Origin: Prorocentrum cordatum
Lineage: Eukaryota; Sar; Dinophyceae; Prorocentrales; Prorocentraceae
Reading direction: 5' to 3'
DNA length: 64,000 bases
NCBI GenBank assembly: GCA_963575745.1
Contig: CAUYUJ010015704.1
Span: 15,001 to 79,000 of the forward strand
Shown: positions 29,406-40,476 of the stretch, piece by piece
Layout of the letters: each line of letters begins with the position of its first letter
How positions within the stretch are numbered: the stretch's first letter is position 1
The notes under the pieces: model-generated
Told to the model about the DNA's origin: nothing
The model's database searches: none
The model's input: only the letters and a program-made list of their open reading frames with translations
Made by a program: the position numbers and the translations under genes

Positions 29406-29893
29406 GATGATGACGATGATGATGTTGATGATGACGGTGATGCCGATGATGCTGATGACAATGATGGTGGTGATGATGATGACGTTTATGATGATGATGA
29501 TGCTGATGATGCTGATGATGATGATGTTGATGCTGAGGATGATGATGATGATGGTGATGATAGTGATGATGATGATGGTGATGATGATGGTGTTGATGAT
29601 GTTGCTGATGATGATGGTGATGATGCTGATGGCGATGATGCTGATATTGGTGATGATGCTGATGATGATGTTGTTGATGTTGATGCTGATGATGATGATG
29701 ATGATGGTGGTGATGATGATGATGGTGTTGATGATGCTGCTGATGATGATGATGGTGATGATGATGAGGATGAGGATGAGGATGAGGATGATGATGCTGA
29801 TGATGATGATGCTGATGCTGATGCTGATGCTGATGATGATGATTATTATGATGATGATTACGACGATGATGATGATGATGATGATGATGATGT

Positions 29894-29937
<44 letters not shown>

Positions 29938-29958
29938 CATGCATGCATGCATGCATGC

Positions 29959-30051
<93 letters not shown>

Positions 30052-30053
30052 CC
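29405..30053 (+). repeat. (GAT)n microsatellite with a GCATGCATGC insert
   Basis: About 650 bp of GATGATG triplets, purest at the right end. At 29937-29960 a CATG tetramer run GCATGCATGCATGCATGCAT interrupts it, itself a perfect palindrome. Confidence 0.97.
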
Positions 30054-30204
30054 TGTGGCATGGTCCTTACGCACGATAGGGGGCCAAATGACTTCTCGGA
30101 CCCGTGCTGGCGGAGGTGCCGCGGAGGGCGCGCAGGGGCCTGCCAGCCCTGGGCGGCCGGCAGGGGGCGCCCAACATCCCTTGGGGGTCTCTGCTCCGAC
30201 GGCG

Positions 30205-31630
30205 GCTTACAGGAGCGAAGGGTTTGGGGGGCTACAGGAGCAAAGGGTTTGGGGAGCTACAGGAGCGAAGGGTTTGGGGGGCTACAGGAGCGAAGGGTTT
30301 CCGGGGCTAAGGCGAAGGGCTTTGTGGGCTAAGGCGAAGGGTGTTGGGGGGTAAAGGAGCGAAGGGCCTTGGGGGCTACAGGAAGGAAGGGTTTGGGGTG
30401 TACACGAGGGGAGGGTTCGGGGGGGGCTATGTGGGGGAAGGGCTTTGGGGGTTACGGTACACGAGGGACGGGTTTTGGGGGCTACAGGAGAGAATGGATT
30501 TGGGGGCTACAGGAGAGAAGGGTTTAGGGGGCTATAAGAGCGAAGGGTTTTGGGGGCTACAGAAGCGAAGGGTTTGGGGGGCTACAGGAGCGAAGGGTTT
30601 TGGTCTGTACGGGAGGGAGGGGTTTGGGGGGCTACAGGAACGAAGGGTTTGCGGGGCTACAGGAACGAAGGGTTTGATGGCCACAGGAGCGAAAGGCTTG
30701 CGCGGGGGGCTACAGGAAAGAAACCTTTTGGGGGGCTACAGGAGCGAAGGTCTTGGGAGGGTGCATAAGGGAAGGGTGTTGTGGGCTACAGGAGAGTAGG
30801 GCTTTGGGGGCTACAGGAGCGAAGGGTTTGGGGGGCTACAGGGGGGAAGAGTTTGGGGGGGCTACAGGAGGGAAAGGGCTTTGGGGGCTACAGGAGCGAA
30901 GGGATTGGGGGGTACAGGAGCGAAGGGTTTTGTTTGGAACAGGAGCGAAGGTTTGGGGGGGGCTACAGGAGCGATGGGGTTGGGGGGGTACAGGGGCGAA
31001 GGGACTGGGGGGCTACGGGGGACAAGGGTTTTCGGGGCTACAGGGGCGAAGGGTTTGGGGGGTACTGGAGCGAAGCGGTTATGGGGGCTACAAGAGAGAA
31101 GGGCTGTGGGGGGCTACAGGAGGGAATGGTTCGGGGGGTACAGGGGCGAAGGGTTTTGGGGCTACAGGAGCGAAGGGTTTGGGGGGCTACAGGAGCGAAG
31201 AGTTTTCGGGCTACAGGAGCGAAGGGGTTTGGGGTCTACAGGGGCGCAGGGTTTTGGGGGTTACAGGAGCGAAGGTTGTGGGGGTACAGGAGAGAAGGGT
31301 TTTCGGGGGCTACAGGAGAGAAGGGTTTTGTGGGGCTACATGGGGCGAAGGGTTTGGGGGGTGGAGGAGCGAAGGGTTTTGGGGGCTACAGGAGCGAAGG
31401 GCTTTGGGGGGCTACAGGAGAGAAGGGTTTGGGGGGCTACAGGAGCGAAGGGCTTGGGGGGGCTACAGCGAAGGGCTTTGTGGGCTACAGGACGGAAGGG
31501 CTTGGGGGGGTACAGGAGCGAAGGGTTTGGGGGGCTGCAGGAGAGAAGGGTTTGGGGGGCTAGAGGAGGGAAGGGCTTTCGGGCTACAGGAGCGAAGGGT
31601 TTTGGGGGTTACAGAAGCGAAGGGCGCTAT
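30205..31630 (+). repeat. G-rich minisatellite GCTACAGGAGCGAAGGGTTT + GGGGG
   Basis: About 55-60 units of roughly 25 bp with consensus CTACAGGAGCGAAGGGTTTG plus a run of 4-6 G. Variants change GGAGCGA to GGAGAGA, GGGGCGA or GGAACGA. The G runs all lie on the plus strand. Long glycine-rich open frames in three phases are artefacts of the repeat. Confidence 0.96.
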
Positions 31631-31636
31631 GTCGCC

Positions 31637-31807
31637 CCCATCGTACATGATGACCACATCCCAGAAAGAGCTTCGAGCACCCCGGAAAATATCGAAGCGG
31701 CGTCGAGCGAGTATCGCCTCACAGGGCCCGACGCGTGAGACCCCCCCCCCAAGGTTCGGTACCTCCTCGGTGCTCGAAACTCTTTCTAGCGGTCAAGGCT
31801 AAATCAG
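31637..31807 (-). mobile_element. T4 arm, inverted copy
   Basis: Reverse-complement copy of 29246-29405: CTCGAAACTCTTTCTAGCGG, AGGTTCGGTACCTCCTCGG, CAGGGCCCGACGCGTGAG, CCCAGAAAGAGCTTCGAGC. Together the two arms enclose 2.2 kb of (GAT)n, a short unique segment and the G-rich minisatellite. Confidence 0.85.
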
Positions 31808-31853
31808 TTTGGAACATCATAACACGAGGCGTTGGACAATGGCTGCCCGTCGG

Positions 31854-31985
31854 TCGTTGAAAGTAAGTATTTCTGGGGTCCCAGATTCCAATCTACTTTA
31901 GGACACTTCCTACTTCAATGATCGAGTGGCTTCACTTTTTCCGTCCTCCTGAGGGGGCGGACGGAACCCAATCTTCTTTCAACGC
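31854..31985. mobile_element. TIR element T18, copy 1
   Basis: Ends TCGTTGAAAG and CTTTCAACG are inverted. The interior has TTCCTACTTCAATGATCG and TCCGTCCTCCTGAGGGGGCG, GACGGA. Copy 2 at 43930-44060 matches throughout and beyond the right end. Confidence 0.75.
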
Positions 31986-32571
31986 GTTCCGGCTCCACGT
32001 GTCTGCCTACTTCTTCCCACCGATGGTTGCGCGTACGAGCGGAGCGCGACGTACGCCAGCGCGCGACGCTGCTCCTCAACATCTCCCGACGCGATGCCAG
32101 CTACAGGACGGAGAGCTCGAGCGGCAATGCTGACGACGAGGGCGTGGAGACAGCGGTGGTTAGCTTCCCGTCGATCTCTTTATTTCGGCGTGGCGCTACG
32201 GGGCGCAAGACAGCTGCTGTACGTACGAGCTGCGCTTGGCGATGAAACCGGGGACGGGCTCCAGCACTAGTGCTGGACCTGCACAGTGTTTCGGCCATCT
32301 CGTGGGCCGTTTTGTTTTTCGTGTTGTTTTTTGTTGAATTCAAGGCAAAGCGAAGGCACAACGAGGAAGAACGAACACCAATGCGAAAACGAATGACACC
32401 GTTTAGGTTCAGCCCTGTCCAGCACCTCGCGGTACGAAGCCAACCGTCGGACGGAGCGCTATCGCTACCTCCAGATCCTGGCGACGCAGAGCTGGGGATA
32501 GGCGTCATCCGCTACGCCGCTGGGGCCCGTGCATTCCACAGGATTGGCAGCGGCAGCAGGCCTCGTCGCTG

Positions 32572-32757
32572 CTCACGCGGCTCCCTCGGGGGCCGCGAGG
32601 TGCGCCATTGTCGCCATTTTCGTGGGCTTCTGCGAGGCGCGGCGGAGGTGAGGGCAGCGCAGATCCCTTGGAGACATCGCGGCTCCCACAGGGGCCGCGA
32701 ACTTCGCAATTGTCGCAGTTTTCGTGGCCTCCTGGGAGGCACGGCGGAAATGAGGCT
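32572..32757 (+). repeat. Tandem duplication, unit ~108 bp
   Basis: CGCGGCTCCCTCGGGGGCCG with GCCATTTTCGTGGGCTTCTG and GCGCGGCGGAGGTGAGG is repeated as CGCGGCTCCCACAGGGGCCG with GCAGTTTTCGTGGCCTCCTG and GCACGGCGGAAATGAGG. Confidence 0.85.
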
Positions 32758-32914
32758 CTTCATCTATACTTGGTTGTCGTGTGCCGTGTTCCTATAAGCA
32801 GTCGTTCGTATACCGTGTTGATGTAAGCAGTCGCCTAGCGTTTTACAAGGGGTTTGGGTACGTTTCGGGAGGGTGTTCACTCTCTTCTTTGTTTCTTTGT
32901 TCGGTGTCTGTCTC

Positions 32915-32917
32915 TCG

Positions 32918-32965
<48 letters not shown>

Positions 32966-33000
32966 CCCCTTCTCTCTCTCTCTCTCTATCCGCATTTCTT
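32915..33000. repeat. (CT)n with TATATATATA
   Basis: CTCTCT run, a 12-bp TA stretch, then CTCTCT again. Confidence 0.95.
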
Positions 33001-33579
33001 TATTTCTTTTTTCCTTACCTCTCTGCATGTATAGCATGTAAGTAACTACAGGCACAACTCTACCCAGAGGCCGCAAGCTAGGCGGAGGATGGACCAACTG
33101 AGGAATAGGAACGTGTTGAGGATCTGGGGGGGAGAAAGTGGCGGAGCAGGAGGTCGAACAGCGCAGAAGGAGGAGGCGAGGGAGGAGGATGAGGATTGGA
33201 GGAGGGGGGAGGATGGGAGGAGGAGGCGGAGACAGCGTAGAAGGAGAGGGAGCATAAGGAGCATGAGTATGAGGAATCAGGAAAATAATGCTGGCGTGCT
33301 GAAACAGTATCCGAGTCGCTTGAAACGATCGTGGATGCTACCGGTTAGTATAAGCATCAGTGCTATGATTGTTTCGTTGTGTTGGTACCTTTTTGGTGCA
33401 CGAGTGAAGGATAAGGAATTGTGGAAGGGAAGTGATGGAAACGGAGGGGGACGGAAGAGGAGTAGGAGCAGCAGCAGCAGCACCTCCATTTGGTGCGCTC
33501 GTTGTCCTTCCAGGCGTGGTCTTTTGGGGGCATGCCTGAATCAGTCGGGGCTCTTCGGCGATGCTGGAGGGTCGTCGTC

Positions 33580-33830
33580 ATCGTCCTCCTGCTCCTCCTC
33601 CACTCCTTCTCTACCCATTATTATCTTGTTCCTCCTCCCACCTTAACCATCCTCCCTCATGGTTCTCCTCCTCCCTCCCCATTTCTCTCTTCCTTCTCTT
33701 CCTCCTTCTCTTTCTCCTCCTCCTCCTCCTCCTCCTCCGCCTCCTCCTCCTCCTCCTCCTCCTCCCCTATCGCCCTCCTCCTCCTCCTCCTCCTCCTCCT
33801 CCTCCTCCTCCTCCTCCTCCTCTCCCTAAG
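33580..33830. repeat. (CCT)n microsatellite
   Basis: Imperfect at the left (CTCTTCCTCC, CATCCTCCC), nearly pure from 33715. Confidence 0.95.
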
Positions 33831-34118
33831 AGAGAGGAAGCGGGATGGCCACAATGTGTGGTTCCGTGGCACATTTGCAGCTTGCCTGCCGCCACCACAT
33901 CGACGGTACACTGCGCCACAAGAGATCGCGATGGGCCACCAGGGGGGACCCTTCTCTCTACATCTCTCCTACTCGTTTACAGTGCTGCTGCGAAGCCGAT
34001 ATAGAGAAGATGAGCATGGAGGAGGACCATTCGGAAAATGGAGGCCGAGGAGGGTAGAGGAGGAGGGAGGTCCCTCTGAATTCTAGTTGCAGTCAGTGGA
34101 TCTCATACCACGATATAG

Positions 34119-34331
34119 CCAGGGACCGTTGCTGCTTCCACCACCTCTTCGGCTGCTGCTGCGCGCGCGCCCGACCTGGAGGAGGCCAGAGTCAACGTGA
34201 TAGAAGACTCCAACGTCATAGAAGATTCCGGCGCGGAGGAGGTCGATGACGATGAAGACGAGGACGTTGCCGAAGGAGGGGTGGAGGAGGTAGAGAAGGA
34301 GGCGAATGAGGAGTATCGGAGGATGAGATGA
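34119..34331 (+). CDS. Candidate acidic exon or ORF fragment
   Basis: After TAG at 34116-34118 the frame is open for 70 codons: VAASTTSSAAAARAPDLEEA, RVNVIEDSNVIEDSGAEEVD, DDEDEDVAEGGVEEVEKEAN, EEYRRMR, stop. It lacks an ATG, so it would be an internal or terminal exon. VIEDS is duplicated. The codons are mixed (GAA, GAG, GAC, GAT), unlike a slipped triplet repeat. Could be an acidic nuclear protein tail; not recognised. Confidence 0.3.
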   Translation, partial: PGTVAASTTSSAAAARAPDLEEARVNVIEDSNVIEDSGAEEVDDDEDEDVAEGGVEEVEKEANEEYRRMR

Positions 34332-35044
34332 GGATCATGAGCAGGAGGATTTGGAGGAGGAGGATGAGCAAGAGGAGGGGACCCACCTGCTGGGGAGCAG
34401 CAGCGACCGCGGGGGGCGGGGGGTGGGGGGAAAAGGGGGAAAAGGGGGAGGAGGATTGAAGGGGAGAGAGGGCAAAAGGAGAGAAGAAAGGCTGGTTGGT
34501 GTGGTCCATGGGGCAGCGGTCGCATCCTCGGGCACGGATGTGTTTGGTGAGACTGCCCGGACAGGAGGAAGCCTCCCGCGCCGGAGCAGCCCACACATCG
34601 CTTACTGTGCCTCCAGGTGGGCGGGGGAGAGGATGGGAAGAGGAGCGACGGGGGGGGAGACAAACGCGACGGGGAGTGCGGGTGAGATGGGGTGAAGGAT
34701 GCGGCAGAAACGTCAAGTAAGCAACCGGCAGGGCCAGCAGATACCACAGGGGCGTTCTCTGACCCCCGAGGGCCTCGGGGGCGAGCATGAACTCTGGGGC
34801 GCCGCTTTGGAAGCTCAACGGTCGACGACAAGAGTGCCCTAATGTATTACTGAAGCAAGGTTGCTGGTTGCGTTTAGTTGAGTATCTCCCTCCATATGCC
34901 TACAGCTTTCTACCTTTATGAAATTACACACGTATATTTGTATACACGTATGAATGAGTGCGCGTGTGTGTGTGAGAGAGTGTGCGTGTGCGTGTTATCC
35001 AAGGTGGGCCCCCAGAAGTGCGTTACTTCATTGTGACGCTGACA

Positions 35045-35290
35045 GCTATGCGGTGCAATCTATGTGGTGAATGACTGTGTTGTGTAAGTGGTGTGGCGTG
35101 AGCCATGCAGGTGAAAAGTATGCGGTGCAAACAGAGCAAGCTACGTCGGGGTAGCGACGTGTATTGCAGGTGGGAGCTGTGTGATGTAAGCTCTGTGATG
35201 TAAACGACGGTGTGTAAGCTGTGTGGTGCAAGCTATGCTGTGCAAGCTATGCGGTGCAAGCTATGTGGTGCAAGCTATGTCGTGTAAGAT
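35045..35290 (+). repeat. Degenerate minisatellite AAGCTATGYGGTGC
   Basis: Units of 14-15 bp are best preserved at 35218-35290 (GTGCAAGCTATG five times) and decay to the left. The inverted form occurs at 5280-5462. Confidence 0.85.
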
Positions 35291-35694
35291 CCGGGCACGG
35301 GGCGCCCGCGGGGCAGCACGGGCGGCATCCTTGCGCAACCTCGGGGAACTCACTCAGCGCACGGGGCGCCCATGAGGCGGCACGGCCGGCAACGTGGCGC
35401 AACCTCGGCATACCCCTAAAGCGCGAGGCGCTCAAGAGGCGGCACGGGCATCAGCGTGGCGAAAACTGGGAGTGCCCAAGCAAGCACCGAAGCATGCGAA
35501 GCAAGAACCGCTCAGTGCACGTACTGATCGGGGAATGCTTGTTGTGTCTACATGCGTGCCTATGTATATTCTACACACGTATATTCAGAGACAGATCTTG
35601 CCATGTCTGGCACACTCTGCTCAGGTGGACGCCGCCCCGAAGAGGTGATCCCTTCATGCCCCGTGCGTCTTGATTTTATAGGTGTTAGCTGATC

Positions 35695-35703
35695 GAGAGA
35701 GAG

Positions 35704-35738
<35 letters not shown>

Positions 35739-35754
35739 CGAGAGATTCAGAGAG

Positions 35755-35791
<37 letters not shown>

Positions 35792-35812
35792 CACACACAC
35801 ACACACACACAT
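35695..35812. repeat. (GA)n followed by (CA)n
   Basis: GAGAGA with AAAGAGAG and TTCAGAGAG interruptions, then ACACACAC from 35791. Confidence 0.95.
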
Positions 35813-35830
35813 CGTACGCGTCTACCGCAG

Positions 35831-35952
35831 GAAGACCGAGCGAGAGAGCGGGGGGGGCCGTCCCTGCGGCGGGCGGCGCAGCGCCAGGACGACCCCCTCC
35901 TGGCAGTTGTGAAGGCGGCGCAGGCGCAAAAGAAGGAGGGCCAGAAGGCGGG
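35831..35952 (+). CDS. Candidate exon, Arg/Gln/Ala-rich helix
   Basis: It follows CTACCGCAG (acceptor at 35829-35830). The frame reads EDRARERGGPSLRRAAQRQD, DPLLAVVKAAQAQKKEGQKA. Downstream it dissolves into proline-rich (CCT)n translation, so the donor is probably near 35945-35960. Supported only by composition and one splice border. Confidence 0.3.
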
Positions 35953-36059
35953 GCCACACTCTCCGCGCCCAGCGCCGCCTCCCCTGCTCCCTCCTCCCCC
36001 TCCTCCTCCTCCGCTTCCTCCTCTTCCTCCTCCTCTTCCTCCTCCTCCCTCACCGCGGG

Positions 36060-38085
36060 GACTCTTCTTCGGATTCGTCCCCGCCCAACTCGTTCAGTCT
36101 TGTCTGGACGTCGTCCCTTCATGGTTACTTCTGGTTACTCCCTCCTGGGCTTCCGGAGGGAGTAGTCGGCGGTGTACGCCCTGGTCGCACAGCTGCTGGA
36201 GCCTGCGCGCTGTTCGGCCGAGGCCTCTTCGATTTGGACAGGCGTTTGGTTCCTGACCCGTCGCGCCTGTTTCCCAATCCGCGCCTCAAGGAGAGGGTTG
36301 TCTGGGCGCTTCGTTCAGGGGACCATTTTTTGACGTGCACTTTTTAGAGACGGTTCGGGTCTGCGCGGTCGATATGGCCGTATCAGGAGATGTGGATGGT
36401 TGTTGTGATCACTCGACGCCGCGTGGCGCGAGGTCGCGAGCGAGGCCGCGAGATTGCATGGGCTGTTCCCGTCTTTTTTTCCATTCGGCGCCCACAGCTG
36501 AGCTGTTTAGGTTCCTGATGGCCCTCAGATACGTGGGGGCCCACAGGTCAAGTTGTTCACTGGCTGCAAGCCTCTCGTCGATGTGTGGCGCCAAGGGGTC
36601 GGCGCTGGCGCGGCTGCCAGCGACCCCGTGGCCATACTATGGAGGGAGCTGCGGAGGCTGTTGTCGGATCGGGGGGTGGATTCGGCGGAGGGTATTCGCG
36701 TGAAGGCGCATTCCAGCCTCAGCCGTGGCCGATGGCCACATCGCGGCGTGGCAGCGCTTCGGGGATTCCAAGGCTGATTTGTCAGCCGAACTTGGTTCGC
36801 AGCTTCATCCACACAGTGAGCCTCGCAGGCATGCCCACAAAGAGTCCCGCAGTGCGATCAAGATGGTCGCCCTGTTTTGCACGCGCGTCGCTGGTCGAAT
36901 CGGCTCTGTCACTGCGTTCGATGCCTAGCCGCAGGCTCTCGGCAGGGTCATTGGATCCATTGAGGGCGGCATCGGCCCTGCTCGTGCGCTCTCGTTGTAT
37001 GACCCAGCGATTACGTTTTTTTCTCTGCATTTTCGGTGCATGGTGTGTCTCAGGTGGCCAAATCCAAATCGGTGCCCCGCCAGCTCAAGTGCAGGCAAAG
37101 TGTGAGCCAGCACCCACTCCACAGGGCTGGTCCTGCCCGGTTCTGTACATTGTGCGGGTCGTACGCTAAGAAGCATAGCGTCGGCCTGTCAGATGATTGC
37201 CGTCCCGGGATATGTCGTGCCGGCACGAGCGTCAAGGACTCCATGTTTTATCGCCTTCAGAAGCTTCTGAAAAAGGCAGGCGCCCCAAGTCTAGCCTGTT
37301 TTTCAGCCCTCCAGTTTTGCTGCGTGCTCGGAGGTTCTGCGGGACGGCTATTTTGCCGCTGGTTCCATCTCTCCTTAGGACCTGTTGGGCGGGGGGTGGG
37401 TCGGGGGGGGGGGGCGGGGGGGGCGGGTCAGGAACTTGTCTCCGCATACTCCTTGCACCCAGTCTGATATGGCCTTGTTGGACACATTCGCGGGTCTCCA
37501 CGATGCCAGCGACTCGGACGACGACGATCCAGCCCACAAAGCACGGCAATGGGTCGAGTAGCGTCCCCATGGTTGGCCGCATGTCTTTTTTCACTCTCTG
37601 GTCAGTACGCTTGCGGCTGAGCTTTGTCTGGTCAGGAGCTCCTCCTCATCCCGGCCTTCCTCCTCCTCCTGCTCCTCCTCCTCCTGTTCCTCCTCCTGCT
37701 CGTCCTCTTCCTCCTTCTCCTCCTCCTCCTCCTGTTCCTCCTCCTGTTCCTCCTCCTGTAGGAGTTCGGCCATGGGATATATCGGGTGAGGCGGGCGGTG
37801 ACGGTGGGGGGGGTGACCTTGCATTCCAGTCACTGTTTGCATTTCTGGCCCGAGCATTCGCTGTATTTTTGCTCTCGGTGTGGCCGTTCGGCCGCTGTCG
37901 ACCCGAGGCAACTTCTCAGCGAATGTTCCCAGTGCTCTAAGAAAGGGCACGAGAATCTCCGTCGAATTCGCCGAGGTTTATTTCCTGGCCACAAGGGCCC
38001 CTCGGCCCCAGTTTTGGAGGCCGCCGTCAGTCGTGTCCGACGCGTTGAGGGGCGTCGGTTGATTCCTGGCTCTCGCTAGTCCCGC
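36060..38085 (+). mobile_element. 3' part of a decayed retroelement with RNase H and CxxC motifs
   Basis: Spread over all three plus frames: AELFRFLMALRYVG and LFTGCKPLVDVWRQG (RNase H Glu and Asp strands), ILWRELRRLLSDRGVDSAEG, IRVKAHSSL and then in the next frame SDVADGHIAAWQRFGDSKAD (the HSS and D-x-x-AD end of RNase H). Further on come FCTLCGSYAKKHSVGLSDDC (37139-37198) and YFCSRCGRSAAVDPRQLLSE with CSQCSKKGHENLRRIRRG (37866-37975), two CxxC-type tails. This order (RNase H, then Cys tails) is one I recall at the end of dinoflagellate LINE polyproteins. The RT is missing; the left side is lost in (CCT)n at about 36055. Several frameshifts and stops: inactive. Confidence 0.65.
37645..37760. 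repeat. (CCT)n/(CCTGTT) imperfect tract inside the retroelement
   Basis: TCCTCCTGCTCC and TCCTCCTGTTCC units at 12-15-bp spacing; splits the Cys tail region. Confidence 0.9.
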
Positions 38086-38127
38086 CTGCCACTGCGACTG
38101 TGGCGATCATGACACTCATGACATGAC

Positions 38128-38192
38128 ACTCCTCCTCCTCCTCCTCCTCCTCCTCCTCCTCCTCCTCCTCCTCCTCCTCCTCCTCCTCCTCT
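38128..38192. repeat. (CCT)n microsatellite
   Basis: Pure CCT triplets just after the retroelement end. Confidence 0.96.
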
Positions 38193-39123
38193 TCTTGGGT
38201 GCGTACCACATTCTGAGGCTGCGGACTCCACGCCACGCCCTGATGGGCACGGGGCGGGCTCCGGAGCGGAGCTCGCGCAACTCCGGCGTTCGGTCGCTCG
38301 TGCCTCCTCCGTTTTTCCCGCTCGGGCGAAACGCTGGTCGTGTAGGCCCCCTTGGCTCCTCTCCATGCAGAGTCCGGAGATCCTCCCGATGCACGGGGTA
38401 CATCACCGACGCGCTCCGAAGGGGGATCCACCAGGGAACGCTCAGTCGCCACGGGCTGAGATGTTCATTCAGACGCTCACATGCAGAAGTGCCAGGAGCT
38501 GGCATGCATTGTGGTTGTTCCCGCGTGGAGTAGTTGTGTGCGCATGTAATGAGCAACTGGTGATTATTAGTTGGTTATGGTCCGCTCTTGGTCTCAATCA
38601 TGTGTTGAATGTCCCTACCGTGTCGAGCTCACTCGCGCGATCTGTCTGTTTAATATATATATAATGTACATTTATACATCTATATATGCACCGTCTATGA
38701 AGGATATACAGACGCACACATAGATTGACATCATAAAGACACACACCCGTGCACTTGCATATGATAGCTAGTCGCGCCCGTTCTGGGTTAAGTTCCTTCT
38801 ACAAAACTTCTACGTGCTCTGCATATTCTCTTGTCAGAGAGGTGACACTTTGTTCAAGGTGCGGAATGTCTAAGCCTCCCTCGAAAGCTCCCCCCTTCGC
38901 CCTTCCCTCGCCCATCGACTTGCTCGGGTCGGTCCGCGGGATGGCGGTCGCGACCCATGGGTTGCACCCTGTGCTCGCGGCCATCCTGCCCCTGAGTGCC
39001 AGGCTGGTGTGCGTGCAGCGAGCGCAAGGCCGCTGAGCGCCGGCAGCGGCGTGGGGCGCTCTTCGCTCCCTCTTCCTGACCGGTCTCTTTCGAAACCCTG
39101 GGTCTTTGGTCACCACCCACCAA

Positions 39124-39257
39124 ACCACCCCAACCCAACCCGAAGGCTCAGATTTACCCTCGATTTCCAGTGGGGGGGTCGGGAACATCGAAAAAACACA
39201 TGTGGAACCCTGACCCCCCCAACTGAAACTCGGGTCTTCAGGTTGGGTTGGGGTGGT
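39124..39257. mobile_element. TIR element T13
   Basis: ACCACCCCAACCCAACC at the left is a perfect inverted copy of GGTTGGGTTGGGGTGGT at the right; pairing continues inward (GAAGG, GGGGGGGTC/GACCCCCCC). Length 134 bp. Confidence 0.85.
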
Positions 39258-39299
39258 CTGTTAGGTTGTCATTTGGATCCGTGCCAATTCATGATCCAT

Positions 39300-39463
39300 G
39301 ATCCCCCCTCGGCAGGGGGCACTCCCCCAGAAAGAGTCCAAAAATAGTCCAAAATTAGTCGGGGGGCTATTTGTTGAATATTTTGTTGGCCTTTCTGGGT
39401 TTTTTGGGGGGGTATTTTTGATTTTTCGTCGAAGCTCCCCCTGCAGAGGGGCACACGCCCGAC
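39300..39463 (+). mobile_element. T1 element, near full length, left arm diverged
   Basis: Core AATAGTCCAAAATTAGTCGG and GGCTATTTGTTGAATATTTT, right arm TTCGTCGAAGCTCCCCCTGC then AGAGGGGCACACGCCCGAC, diverged left arm CCCCTCGGCAGGGGGCACTC. Length 164 bp. Confidence 0.75.
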
Positions 39464-39488
39464 ATGACATGACCCTGGGGCGGTGCAG

Positions 39489-39637
39489 GCGCCGGCGCCC
39501 GCCGCGGCAGCACCCGCGGCTGCGCCCAGCGGCGCCGCGGCGCCGCGGCGGCCGCTGCCGAAACGGCGGGCCAGCACGGAGGCGGCGCCGGCTCCGGAGC
39601 CGCTGCCGGAGCCGGAAGATGAGGCGGCGGAGGGGGG
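39489..39637 (+). CDS. Candidate Ala/Pro-rich exon
   Basis: It starts after GCGGTGCAG. The frame reads APAPAAAAPAAAPSGAAAPR, RPLPKRRASTEAAPAPEPLP, EPEDEAAEGG. Low-complexity but not a pure triplet repeat. It directly follows a T1 element and precedes (CCT)n. Weak. Confidence 0.25.
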
Positions 39638-39669
39638 GATTGGAGGGGTTTTTGGGCCTCCTCGGGTCC

Positions 39670-39825
39670 TGCTCTTCTCCCTCCTCCTGCTCCTGCTCCT
39701 CCTGCTACCTCTCCTCCTCCTCCTCCTCCTCCTCCTCCTCCTCCTCCTCCTCCTCTGCCTCGTCCTCTGCCTCGTCCTCGTCCTCGTCCTCCTCCTCCTC
39801 CTCCTCCTCCTCCTCCTCCTCCTCT
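39670..39825. repeat. (CCT)n microsatellite
   Basis: CCT triplets with CTG and CGT interruptions. Confidence 0.95.
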
Positions 39826-39954
39826 CGACGGTGACGGCATGTCGCCCAACTCCGCTACATGGTGTCGACGGCGCCCCGAGAGTTGCGGTTGCGGCCCCGC
39901 GGGCCCAGCAGCCTAGATGGTGGATGGATGGTCCGCTCTCAGTGGCGACGGTTT

Positions 39955-40165
39955 CTCCTCCTCCTCCTCATCCTTCCTCCGCCTATTGCTGCTCCTCCTC
40001 CTCCTCCTCCTCTTTCCTCCTCCTCCTCCTCCTCCTCCTCCTCCTCCTCTCCTCCTCCTCCTCCTCCTCCTCCTCCTCCTCCTCTTCCCCGCCTCCTCCT
40101 CCCTCCTCCTCTTCCCCCCCGCCTCCTCCTCCTCCTCCTCCTCCTCCTCCTCCTCCTCCTCCGCC
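39955..40165. repeat. (CCT)n microsatellite
   Basis: CCT triplets with CTT, CCC and GCC interruptions. Confidence 0.95.
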
Positions 40166-40476
40166 GTCTTTTCTCTGCATGAGCATCAGAAAGACAATTA
40201 CCGTGTTGGGGGGATGGGGCTGGGAGAAACGAACAGATCATCCCCGCGAGACCCCGAGAAGCCTTCAAGAGGTCTCGCACGCACGTGTCACCCGACTTTC
40301 CCAGAGTGGCTTCCCCCCCCTCTCCTCTTGGGCTTCGCGGATGCGTCTGCTCAAGGCTCCTCCGCCCTTGAGAGGGAACTGGCCGCTGCTGGCCCTCCCG
40401 GACGGGAGCCAAATATGCAGCGTCAGAGTCGCAGGGACGACAGTGACCATCCCACCCACTTACCCCTATAGTTCAG

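Noticed and set aside
29353-30354. 333-codon Met-rich protein
   Set aside because: (GAT)n read in the ATG frame.
30205-31630. Telomeric repeat
   Set aside because: The GGGTTTGGGGG core looks telomere-like, but the unit is ~25 bp with a constant CTACAGGAGCGAA spacer.
30753-31802. 349-codon glycine-rich protein
   Set aside because: Translation of the 25-bp G-rich minisatellite; all three frames are open.
39009-39347. 112-codon frame over 39009-39347
   Set aside because: It runs through the T13 TIR element and into a T1 element; not a gene.
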